Below are positions 28,542 through 39,185 of a stretch of 64,000 nt of DNA, piece by piece. The first letter of the stretch is position 1; every line of letters starts with the position of its first letter. Both the position numbers and the translations under genes were made by a program. This DNA comes from Salinicoccus sp. YB14-2 (lineage in GTDB: Bacteria; Bacillota; Bacilli; Staphylococcales; Salinicoccaceae), in NCBI RefSeq assembly GCF_001265075.1, contig NZ_LFKO01000001.1:657354-721353 (forward strand). The letters run 5' to 3'. Under the pieces are notes generated by a model. The model made no database searches. It was not told the DNA's origin and was given only the letters and a program-made list of their open reading frames with translations.

Positions 28542-28922
28542 TTATCTGCGTCCGCGTCCGCCGCGACGAGATTCTGCTTGTCTCTTAATCGTGGAAAGTC
28601 GATCTTCACTATCTTTAAGGAAAGACGATAGTTTCTTCTCAAAATCTTCCGGTGATGGTTCTTTACGCGGTCTTGGTTTAGGCTTCTGTTCTTTAGCCTT
28701 TTTAATCGACAGGCTGATTTTGCCGTCATCACCGACAGACAGTACTTTAACCTCTACTTCCTGGCCAATGCTCAGATGATCATTGATGTCTTCTACATAT
28801 TGATCTGCCACTTCACTGATGTGTACGAGTCCGTTCTTTCTTTCCGGTAATTCGACAAAAGCACCGAAATGTTTAATACCTGTGACTTTCCCTATGATTT
28901 TACTGCCCACTTCAACTGACAT
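28542..28922 (-). CDS. yabR: S1-domain RNA-binding protein (YabR-like)
   Basis: A 126-residue protein with one S1 domain (residues 1-72: G-S-K-I-I-G-K-V-T-G-I-K-H-F-G-A-F-V, G-L-V-H-I-S-E-V) followed by a basic, proline-rich linker and an R-G-G-R-G-R-R tail. It probably binds RNA or the ribosome. GGGAGGAT precedes the ATG. It lies between divIC and tilS as in Bacillus. Confidence 0.92.
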   Translation of the reverse strand: MSVEVGSKIIGKVTGIKHFGAFVELPERKNGLVHISEVADQYVEDINDHLSIGQEVEVKVLSVGDDGKISLSIKKAKEQKPKPRPRKEPSPEDFEKKLSSFLKDSEDRLSTIKRQAESRRGGRGRR

Positions 28923-29004
28923 GTTTATATATTATCCTCCCAATTACTGTTATCTCTATTTATAATACTATAAAAATGAAAAATAATCATTACATATGTA
29001 ATGA

Positions 29005-29406
29005 TTATTCCACAGACCCGCTTTCTTCCGTAACAGGTTCGTCATTATTATCCTCGGACAGGTTGAAAACAATCTCCCCTTCTTCCGATAAGAAAAATTC
29101 ACTGCGTGCGATACGCATAATATAGTCATCATCATTCAGCTGTTTTATTTTCTGTTCTAAATCTTTCGCTTCAGTGATTTTATTATCAAGCTGCTCTTCG
29201 TTAACAGCCACTTCTTCTTTTAAATAGGAGTTCTGATGATTTTGATGCAGTGCAATGACGAGCAGAACACCTGCAATAAGCAGCAGAATGCTGCCGAAAA
29301 GCAGCATACGGTTCCTACTCACACGACTTTCATTACTTAATACTTTTTTCTCTGTTTCTTTTCTTTTCGTGTAGCTGTTGAGTAATTTAACAACTTTTTT
29401 ATTCAC
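29005..29406 (-). CDS. divIC: Septum formation initiator DivIC
   Basis: Bitopic divisome protein partnering FtsL and DivIB. The 133-residue protein has a basic cytoplasmic N-terminus, one transmembrane helix (about 33-53), an extracytoplasmic coiled coil (about 58-95, L-K-E-E-V-A-V-N-E-E-Q-L) and the conserved D-D-Y-I-M-R-I-A-R-S-E-F-F segment. The start is GTG at 29406. The highly acidic tail ends S-G-S-V-E. Confidence 0.92.
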   Translation of the reverse strand: MNKKVVKLLNSYTKRKETEKKVLSNESRVSRNRMLLFGSILLLIAGVLLVIALHQNHQNSYLKEEVAVNEEQLDNKITEAKDLEQKIKQLNDDDYIMRIARSEFFLSEEGEIVFNLSEDNNDEPVTEESGSVE

Positions 29407-29470
29407 AGCACCACATCCATTCCTTTACGTTAACCCTCACTCCTAAAATACACCATTTGCACTCAGATTT

Positions 29471-29764
29471 CTATAGAAATTCATCTATTTCATCTTTATT
29501 TTCATTTTTCTCCAGTCTTTCTTCGCTTATAATTTTATACATTCTTTCCGATTCTTCTTTTTTAGTATGAGCACCCAGCATCAGAACTTCAAAAGTCACA
29601 ATCTTGTTGCCGAACCTGATTTTCACAATATCGCCGACATTGAGTATCGTACCCGCTTTAGCGGTGCTGCCGTTGATCGTGACACGCCCTTCATCACTGA
29701 CTTCCTTTGCAAGTGTACGTCTTTTTATAATACGTGATACTTTCAAATATTTATCGAGTCTCAT
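29471..29764 (-). CDS. rqcP: S4-domain RNA-binding protein RqcP (YabO/HslR-like)
   Basis: A 97-residue S4-domain protein ([20 protein letters not shown], then G-R-V-T-I-N-G). In B. subtilis RqcP helps RqcH tail stalled nascent chains with alanine on the 50S subunit. The start overlaps the yabN stop by 14 nt and AAAAGGAG sits in the yabN end. Confidence 0.92.
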   Translation of the reverse strand: MRLDKYLKVSRIIKRRTLAKEVSDEGRVTINGSTAKAGTILNVGDIVKIRFGNKIVTFEVLMLGAHTKKEESERMYKIISEERLEKNENKDEIDEFL

Positions 29765-30932
29765 TATTATCTCCTTTTTCTTCTACTTGTTCGGATAAAG
29801 CTTCCTGATCATGGATGGTATTCTTCATCCACTTCAGAACTTTATCCGCATACTCTTTTTCATATTTTATCTTATCTTTTTTACCTTCATCCTTTTTGGC
29901 CTGCTTCCACACACGGTCCAGATCTTCCATATCTTCAACGACCACATCTGAAAACACGTGCGGATGACGTCTGACAACTTTTTCATTCATGCTGGAAAGG
30001 ACATCAAAAAAGTTGAAATAGCCGTCTTTATTCCCTATTGCTGAGTGCAGTGCCACTTGAAGCAGAATATCCCCGAGCTCTTCCACAATCGCTTCATCAT
30101 CCTGCCGTTCAATCGCTTCGATGACTTCATATGATTCTTCTATCAAATACTTTTCGAGTGACTCATGGGTCTGCTTTTTATCCCAAGGACACCCGTCCTC
30201 TCCGACAAGTGTGTCGAAAATGTCCATCATATAATGGATGGACCGGTGATCCTGCATCTCAAGTTCCACTTCGGGAATAAAGAGCGCCATCAGGTTGCTT
30301 GTTATCTGCATATGGTCCAGTTCATGAAGCGCCGTCTCATACACCATTTCATCACTGCCGCCGGCGGCAGTGACAATTTTGACGTTCATTTCTGCCGGAT
30401 AATAATCGAGCAGAGTCAATTTGACATCGCTTAAGCTGAACAGGTCGTATACTTGCGTTATAATTGTGTGTTTCTTGTGTGATAGATCTTCAACTTTCAA
30501 AGTTGAAGCGTCCAGCAGCTGGAAACCATCATTGACCGGGACTTCCACAGCACTGATGACCGCATCAATGAAACTCTGCCCGCCGACAATGTTCACCTTA
30601 TACCCGCCGCTCTCTGCGCGCGCCATTAACAGCTCAGTCGTCGTTTCATAAAATAAAGGATGCCCCGGCACAGCGTAATCCACATCCCCAGACTGTACCG
30701 ATTCAGTCAGCCGGCGGCATATCTCTTCATAAGTCGCTTCAAAAGTATCACTGCTTTCGTATACATCATCAAACGTCTTCCAGTTAAGTCCTTCCTCTTT
30801 CAAAGTGCTGACGACCGGATGGTCTTTTGTCCGTAAAAATAAGTTCCCGGAAGACTTGATTCGTTTAAATATACCGACCGGCATACTGTCTATATCGGAA
30901 CTGCCCAGTCCGATAATATTTATGGTGTTCAT
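29751..30932 (-). CDS. yabN: YabN: tetrapyrrole-methylase-like domain fused to MazG pyrophosphohydrolase
   Basis: A 393-residue two-domain protein. Residues 1 to about 215 resemble tetrapyrrole methylases ([18 protein letters not shown]). The C-terminal MazG part begins near M-D-I-F-D-T-L-V with [12 protein letters not shown] and the metal-binding [11 protein letters not shown] and [10 protein letters not shown]; it hydrolyses non-canonical NTPs. It starts directly at the mfd stop (1-nt overlap) with GGAGG in the mfd end. Staphylococcal relatives, as I recall, have a flippase-like gene between mfd and this one; none is here. Confidence 0.92.
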   Translation of the reverse strand: MNTINIIGLGSSDIDSMPVGIFKRIKSSGNLFLRTKDHPVVSTLKEEGLNWKTFDDVYESSDTFEATYEEICRRLTESVQSGDVDYAVPGHPLFYETTTELLMARAESGGYKVNIVGGQSFIDAVISAVEVPVNDGFQLLDASTLKVEDLSHKKHTIITQVYDLFSLSDVKLTLLDYYPAEMNVKIVTAAGGSDEMVYETALHELDHMQITSNLMALFIPEVELEMQDHRSIHYMMDIFDTLVGEDGCPWDKKQTHESLEKYLIEESYEVIEAIERQDDEAIVEELGDILLQVALHSAIGNKDGYFNFFDVLSSMNEKVVRRHPHVFSDVVVEDMEDLDRVWKQAKKDEGKKDKIKYEKEYADKVLKWMKNTIHDQEALSEQVEEKGDNNETR

Positions 30933-33900
30933 CAGGCAACCTCCATTCGACTGTCTTGAATATCTTTCATAATGCTGACCAGCTGCTTTATATCTTTAGT
31001 CCCTACAGTAATTTTCAGCTCACTGTCCTGCACTGCAATTTGTATCATTCTTCCATAATCTCCCGTATCCATGAACAGTTTCTCACCGTCCACCTGTCCG
31101 GTCGCCGTCTTGGAAACCTGCAGATGGATTTTGCGCCCGTCTTCTTTCACCTGGTATATGCCGTACATCAAAGCATATACTTTCACACGAACAAGCTGTA
31201 TCAGGTTGTCGACCTCTTTTGGATACTCTCCGAAACGGTCGATCAGTTCATCTTCGATATCTTCGATTGCTTCGATGGAATTCGCACCCCTCAGACGTTT
31301 GTATATATCAATTTTAGACTGTTCATGCGTAATGTAAGTGCCTGGAATATATGCATCCAAAGTGATATCAATCGGTATATTCACCGGCTGTTCCTCTTCT
31401 TTGATGCCCTGCTTTTCCTTCACTGCCGATTCCAGCATCTCGGAATACAGCTCATAACCGACTGAATCGATGAAACCGGACTGATGTTTACCGAGCAGAT
31501 TACCCGCACCGCGTATATTCAAATCTCTCATCGCGATTTTAAAACCGCTGCCGAGCTCCGTATATTCCTTAATCGCTTCCAGTCTTTTTTCTGCAACTTC
31601 AGTCAGCACTTTATTCGGCTGGTGGAACAGATAGGCATAACTGATTCTGTTGCTCCGTCCGACACGCCCCCGCAACTGGTAAAGCTGGCTGAGTCCAAAC
31701 CGGTCCGCATCTTCAATGATCAGAGTGTTGGCGTTCGGTACATCCACACCTGTTTCGATGATGGTGGTGGTGACAATCACATCGAACGCATTGTTGACGA
31801 AGGCAAGCATCGTTTCCTCGACTTCTTTCTCTGTCATTTTCGCATGCATGACACCCACTGATGCATCCGGTACCAGCGATTCAATATGTGCCTTCTTCTG
31901 ATAGATTGTATCTACCCTGTTATGCAGATAAAACACCTGTCCGTCCCGGGCAAGTTCCCGCTCTATCGCTTCACGCACAAAGTTGCCATTATATTCAAGG
32001 ACATATGTCTGAACAGGGAACCTGTTTTCAGGCGGTGTTTCAATGACGGATAAATCTCTGACACCTGAAAGGCTCATATGCAGTGTTCTCGGTATCGGTG
32101 TGGCCGTCAATGTCAGTACGTCCACATTGGTTTTCAGCTGTTTGATACGCTCTTTGTGCCGCACGCCAAAACGCTGTTCCTCATCCACGATCAATAATCC
32201 CAGATCTTTGAATTCAACATCTTTACTCAAAATTTTATGTGTACCGACGACAATATCCACCGTCCCTTTTTTCAGACCTTCCCGGGTCTTCTTGTTTTGG
32301 GCGGCCGTTCTGAAGCGGCTCATCACTTCAACGTTGACCGGATAATCTTCAATCCTTTCAATAAGGCTTTCAAAATGCTGGGCGGCAAGAATGGTCGTCG
32401 GCACTAAAAATGCCACCTGCTTATTATCCTGCACAGCTTTGAAAGCAGCTCTGATCGCCACTTCAGTTTTACCGTAGCCGACGTCACCGCATAACAGACG
32501 GTCCATCGGTTTTATTTCTTCCATATCATTTTTAATTTCATTTACAGAGGCAAGCTGGTCCGGTGTCGGTTCATACGGGAATTTTTCCTCGAAGGATTGT
32601 TGCATGTCTGTATCCGGACCGTACTTGAAGCCTTGAGCTTGTGCACGTTCCTGATATAGTTTCATGAGCTCATCCGCGATTTCATTGACGCTTGCTTCAA
32701 CTTTCGCTTTCGTTTTCTTCCACTCTGTACCGCCGAGCTTGTGCATTTTAGGTGTGCTGTCTTCATTCGACACGAATTTTTGGACGAGGTCCATCTGGTC
32801 CACAGGGATGTACAGCTGATCCGTCCCCTTATACTGGAGCTTCATGTAATCATTATGAATGCCGCCGATCTCCATCGTTTCGATGCCGAGATAGCGGCCG
32901 ACCCCGTGATGCACGTGGACGACATAATCTCCGACATTCAAATCCTGATAGGACTTTATTTTTTCGGCATTGGAAAGCTTTTGCCGGCGTTGTTTGCGTT
33001 TTGCCGTCTTATTGTACAGCTCTTTTGAAGTAAGCATCGCCACTTTCATAAACGGCAGTATAAAACCTTTCGGCATCTCACCTGTCGTCAACACAATTCC
33101 GCTGTCAACGGGAATGTTATGAATATAGCTTGTGATATTCAAGTCTTCAAGCAGCTGCTTCGTCTTTTCCAGCTCTTCCTCATTTCTTAAAATGATATTG
33201 ATAAGATATTCATCTTGTATCATCCTGTTCAGATTAGAGGCGAGAATATCATACTGACCGTAGTATATTTCCGTCGGACGGACCGAGATTTTGACAATTT
33301 TTCCGATTTCCACCGGCATGCTCTTTGTAAACAAATTGAAATAGGTGTTGCCCTGCAGGGACACCAGTCTATCCAGCTGACCTTCAAGGTAATTTCCGCC
33401 ACCTTTGAACATTTTGCCCGCTTCAACCATCGAGCTGTAAAATTCACTGACCGCTTCAAACTCCGTTTCATATGCAGACGTTATATTCGTCACTTCATCG
33501 ACGAGTATATGGTGTGCATCGCTGAAGTAATCAATGAGTGAATTCCCTTTTTCATGGAGCAGATGGCTGTATTGGACAAGGTGTTCGAAGATAAGGTCAG
33601 GATGCGTTACTTCCGCGTAATGTTCATCCAGCGTCTCTTTGACCGCTCCATCAGCAGTTTCTGCCGTCTCTTCATAAAGCTTCTGAACTTTATCGAGAAG
33701 CACGTCTCTGTCCTTTTCGTCCAATATATACTCGGCATAGGGGTTTAATGTGAAAACTTCAATGTTTTCAATCGAGCGCTGCGATTCCGGGTCGATGACT
33801 CTGAGTGAATCGATTTCATCGTCAAACAGCTCCATTCTGTACAGTGCATCTGATGTATAAATATCGAAAATATCACCTCGTACGGCAAATTCACCGACAT

Positions 33901-34402
33901 TCTGCGCCTTTGTCATCCGCTTATAACCGAGACTGATCAAATTTCCAATCAGCGTTTCATAATCGACTGTACCTCCGATTTCAAATGATTGCTGATATTC
34001 CAACAGCTTATCTTTAGGCATAAGCGGTTTCATCAGTGCATGTACAGGCACGATAAATAGCCCTGGCACCTTGTGTGCTAGAGCGTAGCTTGCCGACATC
34101 CGGGATTTTATGAAATCCGGACTCTGTTTTGAATGGTTTTCAATCATGATATCCCCAACAGGAAATGTATACACATTATCATCCATCAGGTCCATCAGAA
34201 CTGAAGCAAGTTTTTCCATCTGATGATTATTTTGTACAAAGACGACATAAGGTCTTTTATTCGCTTCATAAAGCTGGGATAAAAGAGTTGCTTTGAAATC
34301 CTCATTGACACCGGTGACCAGGAGATTTTCTTTTTTATCATGTTTGGCAACTTCTAAAAATCTTTCATCTTCCTGAATCCGTTTGAATATTTTATCATCC
34401 AT
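30932..34402 (-). CDS. mfd: Transcription-repair coupling factor Mfd
   Basis: DNA translocase that removes stalled RNA polymerase and recruits UvrA. The 1156-residue protein has the UvrB-like N-terminal modules, the RNA-polymerase-interacting domain (about 485-570: [13 protein letters not shown]), helicase motif [13 protein letters not shown] (about 640), motif [13 protein letters not shown], and the C-terminal TRCF domain. The frame opens at 34414, but the ATG at 34402 gives M-D-D-K and overlaps the pth stop in the common ATGGATGA form. Confidence 0.97.
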   Translation of the reverse strand: MDDKIFKRIQEDERFLEVAKHDKKENLLVTGVNEDFKATLLSQLYEANKRPYVVFVQNNHQMEKLASVLMDLMDDNVYTFPVGDIMIENHSKQSPDFIKSRMSASYALAHKVPGLFIVPVHALMKPLMPKDKLLEYQQSFEIGGTVDYETLIGNLISLGYKRMTKAQNVGEFAVRGDIFDIYTSDALYRMELFDDEIDSLRVIDPESQRSIENIEVFTLNPYAEYILDEKDRDVLLDKVQKLYEETAETADGAVKETLDEHYAEVTHPDLIFEHLVQYSHLLHEKGNSLIDYFSDAHHILVDEVTNITSAYETEFEAVSEFYSSMVEAGKMFKGGGNYLEGQLDRLVSLQGNTYFNLFTKSMPVEIGKIVKISVRPTEIYYGQYDILASNLNRMIQDEYLINIILRNEEELEKTKQLLEDLNITSYIHNIPVDSGIVLTTGEMPKGFILPFMKVAMLTSKELYNKTAKRKQRRQKLSNAEKIKSYQDLNVGDYVVHVHHGVGRYLGIETMEIGGIHNDYMKLQYKGTDQLYIPVDQMDLVQKFVSNEDSTPKMHKLGGTEWKKTKAKVEASVNEIADELMKLYQERAQAQGFKYGPDTDMQQSFEEKFPYEPTPDQLASVNEIKNDMEEIKPMDRLLCGDVGYGKTEVAIRAAFKAVQDNKQVAFLVPTTILAAQHFESLIERIEDYPVNVEVMSRFRTAAQNKKTREGLKKGTVDIVVGTHKILSKDVEFKDLGLLIVDEEQRFGVRHKERIKQLKTNVDVLTLTATPIPRTLHMSLSGVRDLSVIETPPENRFPVQTYVLEYNGNFVREAIERELARDGQVFYLHNRVDTIYQKKAHIESLVPDASVGVMHAKMTEKEVEETMLAFVNNAFDVIVTTTIIETGVDVPNANTLIIEDADRFGLSQLYQLRGRVGRSNRISYAYLFHQPNKVLTEVAEKRLEAIKEYTELGSGFKIAMRDLNIRGAGNLLGKHQSGFIDSVGYELYSEMLESAVKEKQGIKEEEQPVNIPIDITLDAYIPGTYITHEQSKIDIYKRLRGANSIEAIEDIEDELIDRFGEYPKEVDNLIQLVRVKVYALMYGIYQVKEDGRKIHLQVSKTATGQVDGEKLFMDTGDYGRMIQIAVQDSELKITVGTKDIKQLVSIMKDIQDSRMEVA

Positions 34403-34967
34403 CCACATCACCATTAAACTCAGTCATCACTTCTTCAAATGGTTCGTTGATAAAGCTTGAAGAAGCATCAGTCGTTCTGTCGATCACTTTTTCAAGTAAC
34501 GGCTGTTCATCCTTCCGGAATTTGCTGAGCACATATTTGACCACTGTCATTCCGTCATCAGGACGGTCAATCCCGATACGGATGCGTTTATATTTTTCAC
34601 TGCCCAGGTGCTGATTCAGGGACTTCATCCCATTGTGCCCCCCGCCGGTACCTTTTCCTCTCAATCTCAGTTTACCGAGTGGCAGATCCAAATCATCATA
34701 TAGAACAATGATATCTTCCAGTTCTATATTATAATAATCGGCTAGAGGGCGGACCCCTTCACCTGATAAGTTCATGAAAGTCTGGGGTTTTACCAACATG
34801 ACTTTTTGCCCGTTATGAATGCCGATGCCATAGTCACACTTGAACTTCCGGTCTGTCACTTCAATGTTCAACTCTTCTGCGAGCTTGTCAATAACCATGA
34901 ATCCAACGTTATGACGTGTCTGTTCATATTTCTTCCCTGGATTTCCAAGTCCAATAATACATTTCAT
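34395..34967 (-). CDS. pth: Peptidyl-tRNA hydrolase
   Basis: Releases peptides from dropped-off peptidyl-tRNA. The 190-residue protein has I-I-G-L-G-N-P-G-K-K-Y at 4-14, catalytic H19 in T-R-H-N-V-G-F, the M-N-L-S-G-E-G segment and the second signature L-Y-D-D-L-D-L-P-L-G (about 88-97). Lies between rplY and mfd, the standard order. Confidence 0.96.
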   Translation of the reverse strand: MKCIIGLGNPGKKYEQTRHNVGFMVIDKLAEELNIEVTDRKFKCDYGIGIHNGQKVMLVKPQTFMNLSGEGVRPLADYYNIELEDIIVLYDDLDLPLGKLRLRGKGTGGGHNGMKSLNQHLGSEKYKRIRIGIDRPDDGMTVVKYVLSKFRKDEQPLLEKVIDRTTDASSSFINEPFEEVMTEFNGDVDG

Positions 34968-34988
34968 CTTCTCACCTCATACAACGCT

Positions 34989-35014
34989 AAAAAAGGCGAT
35001 GGTTGCCCACCGCC
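34989..35014 (-). terminator. Terminator/attenuator between rplY and pth
   Basis: Stem GGCGRTGG (34995-35002 and 35007-35014, one wobble pair) followed on the minus strand by TTTTTT. It separates the ribosomal protein gene from pth-mfd. Confidence 0.65.
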
Positions 35015-35028
35015 GATTGTTCAAATTA

Positions 35029-35670
35029 TTACTCTTCTTCTGATTCTTCAGGAGCGTCAGCAGACTCTTCGTCTTCTGCAGACTCTTCGCCTTCTTCGAC
35101 CTCTTCGTCTTCAGGCTCTTCCTCTTTTTGTGGAGGAACAACTGTAACGAGTGCTTCATCTTCTTCGTTTTCGATAGTGAAGTTACCTGTAGTTGATACG
35201 TCTGATACGTAAAGTGTATCTCCGATATCAAGTTCAGTAACATCCAATTCCAATGATTCAGGAATGTTATCCGGTGTAGCAGTAACCTGTACTTCGAATA
35301 TAGGCTGCTCTACGATACCGCCTTCGTCGGCACCTTTCGCGTCACCGGTAAGTTCGATAGTAACATCCACTGTAACTTCGGTTTTCATGTTAATTGCAAC
35401 GAAGTCGATGTGTGTAATCTGGTTTTTCAGTGAATCGAACTGATAGTCAGTAACCATTACTTTTGTAGGTTTTCCACCGAGTTCTAAGTCGATAACACCG
35501 TTACGACCCACTTCACGGATCACTTTGATGAATTCAATTTCATCGACTGCAACAGCTGTGTTTTCAACTTGGTAGCCATAAACAACTGCTGGTACCTGAC
35601 CAGTATTACGCAGATTGTTTATTGCTGAACGCGTTTTTGTTTCTCTATTTGCCGAGGCCAATTTTGCCAT
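35029..35670 (-). CDS. rplY: 50S ribosomal protein L25/general stress protein Ctc
   Basis: Binds 5S rRNA; the long TL5/Ctc form has a second beta domain. The protein of about 213 residues starts at [10 protein letters not shown]; the frame is open further, but GGTGG and homology support 35670. The last 40 residues are almost purely acidic ([14 protein letters not shown]), longer than I expect for B. subtilis Ctc. Confidence 0.94.
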   Translation of the reverse strand: MAKLASANRETKTRSAINNLRNTGQVPAVVYGYQVENTAVAVDEIEFIKVIREVGRNGVIDLELGGKPTKVMVTDYQFDSLKNQITHIDFVAINMKTEVTVDVTIELTGDAKGADEGGIVEQPIFEVQVTATPDNIPESLELDVTELDIGDTLYVSDVSTTGNFTIENEEDEALVTVVPPQKEEEPEDEEVEEGEESAEDEESADAPEESEEE

Positions 35671-35774
35671 GGTAATAATTCCACCTTTCATATAACAGAC
35701 AATGTATTATGTCCAATTTAACACATAGCACAAACAATAATAACATATTACCCGCTTGTTTGTAAAAAAAACTT

Positions 35775-36743
35775 TTAATTATCAAATAAAGTGCTTACCG
35801 ACTCTTTTTTATAGACGCGGACAATTGCCTGTGCAATCAGTGCACCGACTGAAAGTTCTTTGATTTTATCAATCTTTTTATCTTCAGCAAGCTGGATAGA
35901 GTTTGTCACCACAAGCTCTTTTATAATCGAACTTTCAATTCTTTCGATTGCAGGACCTGATAATACCGGGTGGGTACAGCATGCATAAACTTCTTTTGCA
36001 CCTTTATCCACGAGCGCCTGAGCCGCCAGTTTTATCGTTCCGCCGGTATCGATGATATCATCGATGATGATTGCAGTTTTACCATCAATTTCGCCGACGA
36101 TATTCATCACTTCCGCAACATTCGGTTTAGGTCGTCTTTTATCAATGATGGCGATTGGTGTCTTAAGACGGTCCGCCATTTTACGTGCACGGGTTACACC
36201 GCCATGGTCAGGGGACACGACGACCACTTCTTCAAAGTCCAGATCTTCTTTTTCTGAGAAATAATCACTTAATAAAGGAACGCCCATTAAATGGTCGATT
36301 GGAATATCAAAGAAACCTTGTATTTGAGGGGCGTGCAAATCCAGTGAAATCACTCTGTTGGCACCTGCCGTTTCCAGAAGGTTCGCCACTAATTTAGCCG
36401 TGATCGGTTCACGTGAACGGCTTTTACGGTCCTGTCTCGCGTAACCATAGTAAGGGATGACCAGGTTGATTGTTTTGGCAGATGCACGTTTCAGTGCGTC
36501 CACCATGATGAGCAATTCCATCAAATGTTCATTTACAGGCTGGGACGTCGGCTGAATAACGAAAACATCACACCCCCGCACACTTTCTTCAATACTGATT
36601 GAAACTTCCTCGTCAGAAAATCGATTGACTTCACATTCACCCAGTGGAATGCCGATATGGCGGGAAATCTCCTCTGCAAGTGGTTCGTTGCCGTTCAAAG
36701 AAAAAAGTCTTAAGTTGGAATTAGTTACGTGAGTAGCTGACAT
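35775..36743 (-). CDS. prs: Ribose-phosphate pyrophosphokinase (PRPP synthase)
   Basis: Makes PRPP from ribose 5-phosphate and ATP. The 322-residue protein has the class I features: F-S-D-E-E-V near the start, the [14 protein letters not shown] site, [19 protein letters not shown] and the PRPP loop [11 protein letters not shown]. Downstream of glmU by 17 bp, same operon. PRPP is also the signal for the PurR regulator in this window. Confidence 0.97.
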   Translation of the reverse strand: MSATHVTNSNLRLFSLNGNEPLAEEISRHIGIPLGECEVNRFSDEEVSISIEESVRGCDVFVIQPTSQPVNEHLMELLIMVDALKRASAKTINLVIPYYGYARQDRKSRSREPITAKLVANLLETAGANRVISLDLHAPQIQGFFDIPIDHLMGVPLLSDYFSEKEDLDFEEVVVVSPDHGGVTRARKMADRLKTPIAIIDKRRPKPNVAEVMNIVGEIDGKTAIIIDDIIDTGGTIKLAAQALVDKGAKEVYACCTHPVLSGPAIERIESSIIKELVVTNSIQLAEDKKIDKIKELSVGALIAQAIVRVYKKESVSTLFDN

Positions 36744-36760
36744 GATTTGCCTCCATTATT

Positions 36761-38116
36761 TTAGTTTTTATAATAGCCTTCTTTTGTCGTCTGTCTGTTT
36801 CTTGCGATTGCCAAACTGTCTTCGGGCACTTCTTCGGTTACAGTGGAGCCTGCTGCGATAAATGAACGTTCTCCGATTTTAACAGGTGCAACGAGATTGG
36901 AGTTGCATCCGATAAACGAATCTTTGCCGACCTCGGTCTTATGTTTATTTTTACCGTCATAGTTCACTGTAATTGCTCCGCATCCGATATTGGCACGTGC
37001 ACCTATATGCGCATCTCCAATATAACTCAAATGAGAAACTTTTGCCTCATTTTCAAGCTCTGATTTTTTGACTTCGACAAAATTGCCGATTTTCACTTCT
37101 TCGCCAAGTTTGGATCCTGGTCTCAGCTGGGCAAACGGCCCGACATTTGTGCCTCTGCCCACTTTTGAACCGGTGATTACAGACTGTTTGATGACTGCAT
37201 CATCTTCTATCTCCGAGTCAGTAATATGGGACGAAGTGGTTATTGTAACATTTTCTCCGATGATTGTGTTACCGCTGAGTATGACGCCCGGCTGAATTAA
37301 AGTATCCATGCCGATTTCCACCGCGGTATCTATATAAGTATTTTTAGGATCAATGATTGTCACACCATTTTGCATATGCCGGACATTGATCTGTTCACGC
37401 AGCAATCTTTCCGCCTGACTGAGGGCGACTCTGTCATTGATGCCTAACGTTTCTTCAAATTCCATCGTTTCATAGGCATCAATCAGCTTATGCTCCCTGA
37501 AAAGAATATTGACTGCATCCGGCAGATAATATTCATTTTGAGCGTTATCATTAGTGACTTTATCCAAAGCTTTAAAAAGCGTCTGATTATCAAAGATGAA
37601 TGTACCTGTACTGATTTCATGCAACTCCCTGATTTCAGAAGTGGCATCTTTTTCTTCAACAATTCGTTTTACCGAGCCGTCATAATTTCTGACAATTCTG
37701 CCATAACCGGTCGGAACCTCCGCTTCTGCAGAAAGTATTGTTGCCAAAGATTTTCTTTCATTATGAAATTCCAGCAGATTTTGAATCGTATGAGAAGAAA
37801 TGAGCGGTGTATCTCCACAGATGACCAGAGTCTCCCCTTCTTCATCAGCCAGCTGGTCTCTCAGCTGATTCACCGCATGCGCAGTGCCGAGACGGTCCTT
37901 TTGTACTGTTTTTTTAACACTGTCACCCAGGTAATCACTGACTTCTTCACTGTCCGGGCCGATGATGGCATGCACTTCATCAAATCCGGCCTGTTTAACA
38001 TTATTGATGACATGTTGAATCATCGGCAATCCACATAACTCATGTAAAACCTTGGCCTTCTTTGATTTCATGCGTGTACCTCTGCCAGCGGCTAAGATTA
38101 TCGCTCTAGTTTGCAT
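36761..38116 (-). CDS. glmU: Bifunctional N-acetylglucosamine-1-phosphate uridyltransferase/acetyltransferase
   Basis: Makes UDP-GlcNAc for peptidoglycan and teichoic acid. The 451-residue protein has the nucleotidyltransferase motif L-A-A-G-R-G-T-R-M-K-S (8-18) and a C-terminal left-handed beta-helix with repeated I-G-x-x hexapeptides (from about 250). GGAGGGT precedes the ATG at 38116. The gap to spoVG (38117-38301) has no gene. Confidence 0.97.
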   Translation of the reverse strand: MQTRAIILAAGRGTRMKSKKAKVLHELCGLPMIQHVINNVKQAGFDEVHAIIGPDSEEVSDYLGDSVKKTVQKDRLGTAHAVNQLRDQLADEEGETLVICGDTPLISSHTIQNLLEFHNERKSLATILSAEAEVPTGYGRIVRNYDGSVKRIVEEKDATSEIRELHEISTGTFIFDNQTLFKALDKVTNDNAQNEYYLPDAVNILFREHKLIDAYETMEFEETLGINDRVALSQAERLLREQINVRHMQNGVTIIDPKNTYIDTAVEIGMDTLIQPGVILSGNTIIGENVTITTSSHITDSEIEDDAVIKQSVITGSKVGRGTNVGPFAQLRPGSKLGEEVKIGNFVEVKKSELENEAKVSHLSYIGDAHIGARANIGCGAITVNYDGKNKHKTEVGKDSFIGCNSNLVAPVKIGERSFIAAGSTVTEEVPEDSLAIARNRQTTKEGYYKN

Positions 38117-38301
38117 AGTTACCCTCCAATTATTCGATACATCAATTATATTTTACTCTATAAATACTTTCAAGACGAACGTTAAGAGATTGTAAATCTC
38201 CCCGGAAGGAACATTTCAATCTCGAACAGGAACAATGTTGTCAATCGTAACTCTGTGAACAGCCGCTTCGCGTGAAACAAACATTTATTCACAAAATAAA
38301 A

Positions 38302-38335
38302 AGAGTATAAAACCTGTATGAAGATTTTATACTCT
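38302..38335 (-). terminator. Terminator after spoVG
   Basis: 11-bp arms AGAGTATAAAA (38302-38312) and complement (38325-38335); on the minus strand followed by TTTTTATTTTG, so spoVG is separated from glmU. Confidence 0.85.
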
Positions 38336-38345
38336 ATTCTAAGTT

Positions 38346-38708
38346 TTATTCGTTCTCGATATCATTGTCTTCTTCTGATGAATCATCGCCGGCTTCCGTT
38401 TCTGTTTGTTCTTCTTCATCGTTGTTGTCTGTTTTCTGAGTCTCTGCGACATCTTCAGTTTCATCATAGACCTTCATGATTTCTTCTTGCACATGCTGTC
38501 TCATCTCAGAGTTGATCGGATGGGCAATGTCTCTGAATTCACCATCCGGAGTCCTTTTGCTTGGCATTGCTACGAAAAGACCATTATTGCCTTCGATGAC
38601 TCTTAAATCATGAATGACAAAAGAATTTTCAAATGTAATCGAAACTAACGCTTTCATTCTTGTATCCTGATTATTAACTTTACGCAGCCTAACATCTGTA
38701 ATTTGCAT
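38346..38708 (-). CDS. spoVG: SpoVG family regulator with acidic tail
   Basis: Site-specific DNA/RNA-binding regulator; in staphylococci it works downstream of SigB on capsule and wall genes. Residues 1-84 hold the SpoVG core ([31 protein letters not shown]). The remaining 36 residues are a D/E-rich tail ending D-N-D-I-E-N-E, so it is 120 residues against roughly 97 in B. subtilis. GGGGGAAC precedes the ATG at 38708; the longer frame upstream is not used. Confidence 0.94.
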   Translation of the reverse strand: MQITDVRLRKVNNQDTRMKALVSITFENSFVIHDLRVIEGNNGLFVAMPSKRTPDGEFRDIAHPINSEMRQHVQEEIMKVYDETEDVAETQKTDNNDEEEQTETEAGDDSSEEDNDIENE

Positions 38709-38796
38709 ATCAGTTCCCCCAATAAGTTGATATTGTTGGATCAAATGTGTTACTGCTGCAGTCTAATAATATTAAATTGGTTATTGCGTTTCCATC

Positions 38797-39171
38797 TTAC
38801 TCTTCCGATGCAACAACTTCAATTTCTACCTGAACATCTTTAGGTAGACGACTGACTTCCACACATGACCTTGCTGGTAATTTACCCGTAAAATAAGAAC
38901 CATAAACCTCGTTGATATGCGGGAAGTTATTCATATCAGATATGAAAATCGTCGTTTTTACTATATTGTCAAAGTTCATCCCGGCCGCTTCAAGTACATG
39001 CTGGACATTTTTCATGACCTGGTCCGTCTGCTCTTTGACATCTTCGGAAATGATGTCTCCTTCTTTCGTCAAAGGAATCTGACCTGATGAAAAGAACAGG
39101 CTGCCCACTTTTACGCCATGGCTGTACGGTCCTAATGCTTCCGGTGCTTTTTCTGAATTGATTGGTTTCAT
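38797..39171 (-). CDS. ridA: RidA family reactive enamine/imine deaminase (YabJ)
   Basis: Hydrolyses reactive 2-aminoacrylate. The 124-residue protein shows the RidA pattern S-G-Q-I-P-L, V-Y-G-S-Y-F and the active-site arginine in P-A-R-S-C-V-E-V. The frame opens with GTG at 39180, but ATG 39171 has AAGGAG eight nt upstream and matches relatives. It follows purR by 14 bp; purR-yabJ is a conserved operon. Confidence 0.94.
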   Translation of the reverse strand: MKPINSEKAPEALGPYSHGVKVGSLFFSSGQIPLTKEGDIISEDVKEQTDQVMKNVQHVLEAAGMNFDNIVKTTIFISDMNNFPHINEVYGSYFTGKLPARSCVEVSRLPKDVQVEIEVVASEE

Positions 39172-39185
39172 AACTGACACTCCTT

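Noticed and set aside
35003..35212. Serine/aspartate-rich plus-strand frame (S-S-D-S-S-G type)
   Set aside because: It is the antisense shadow of the acidic tail of rplY, not an Sdr-like repeat protein.
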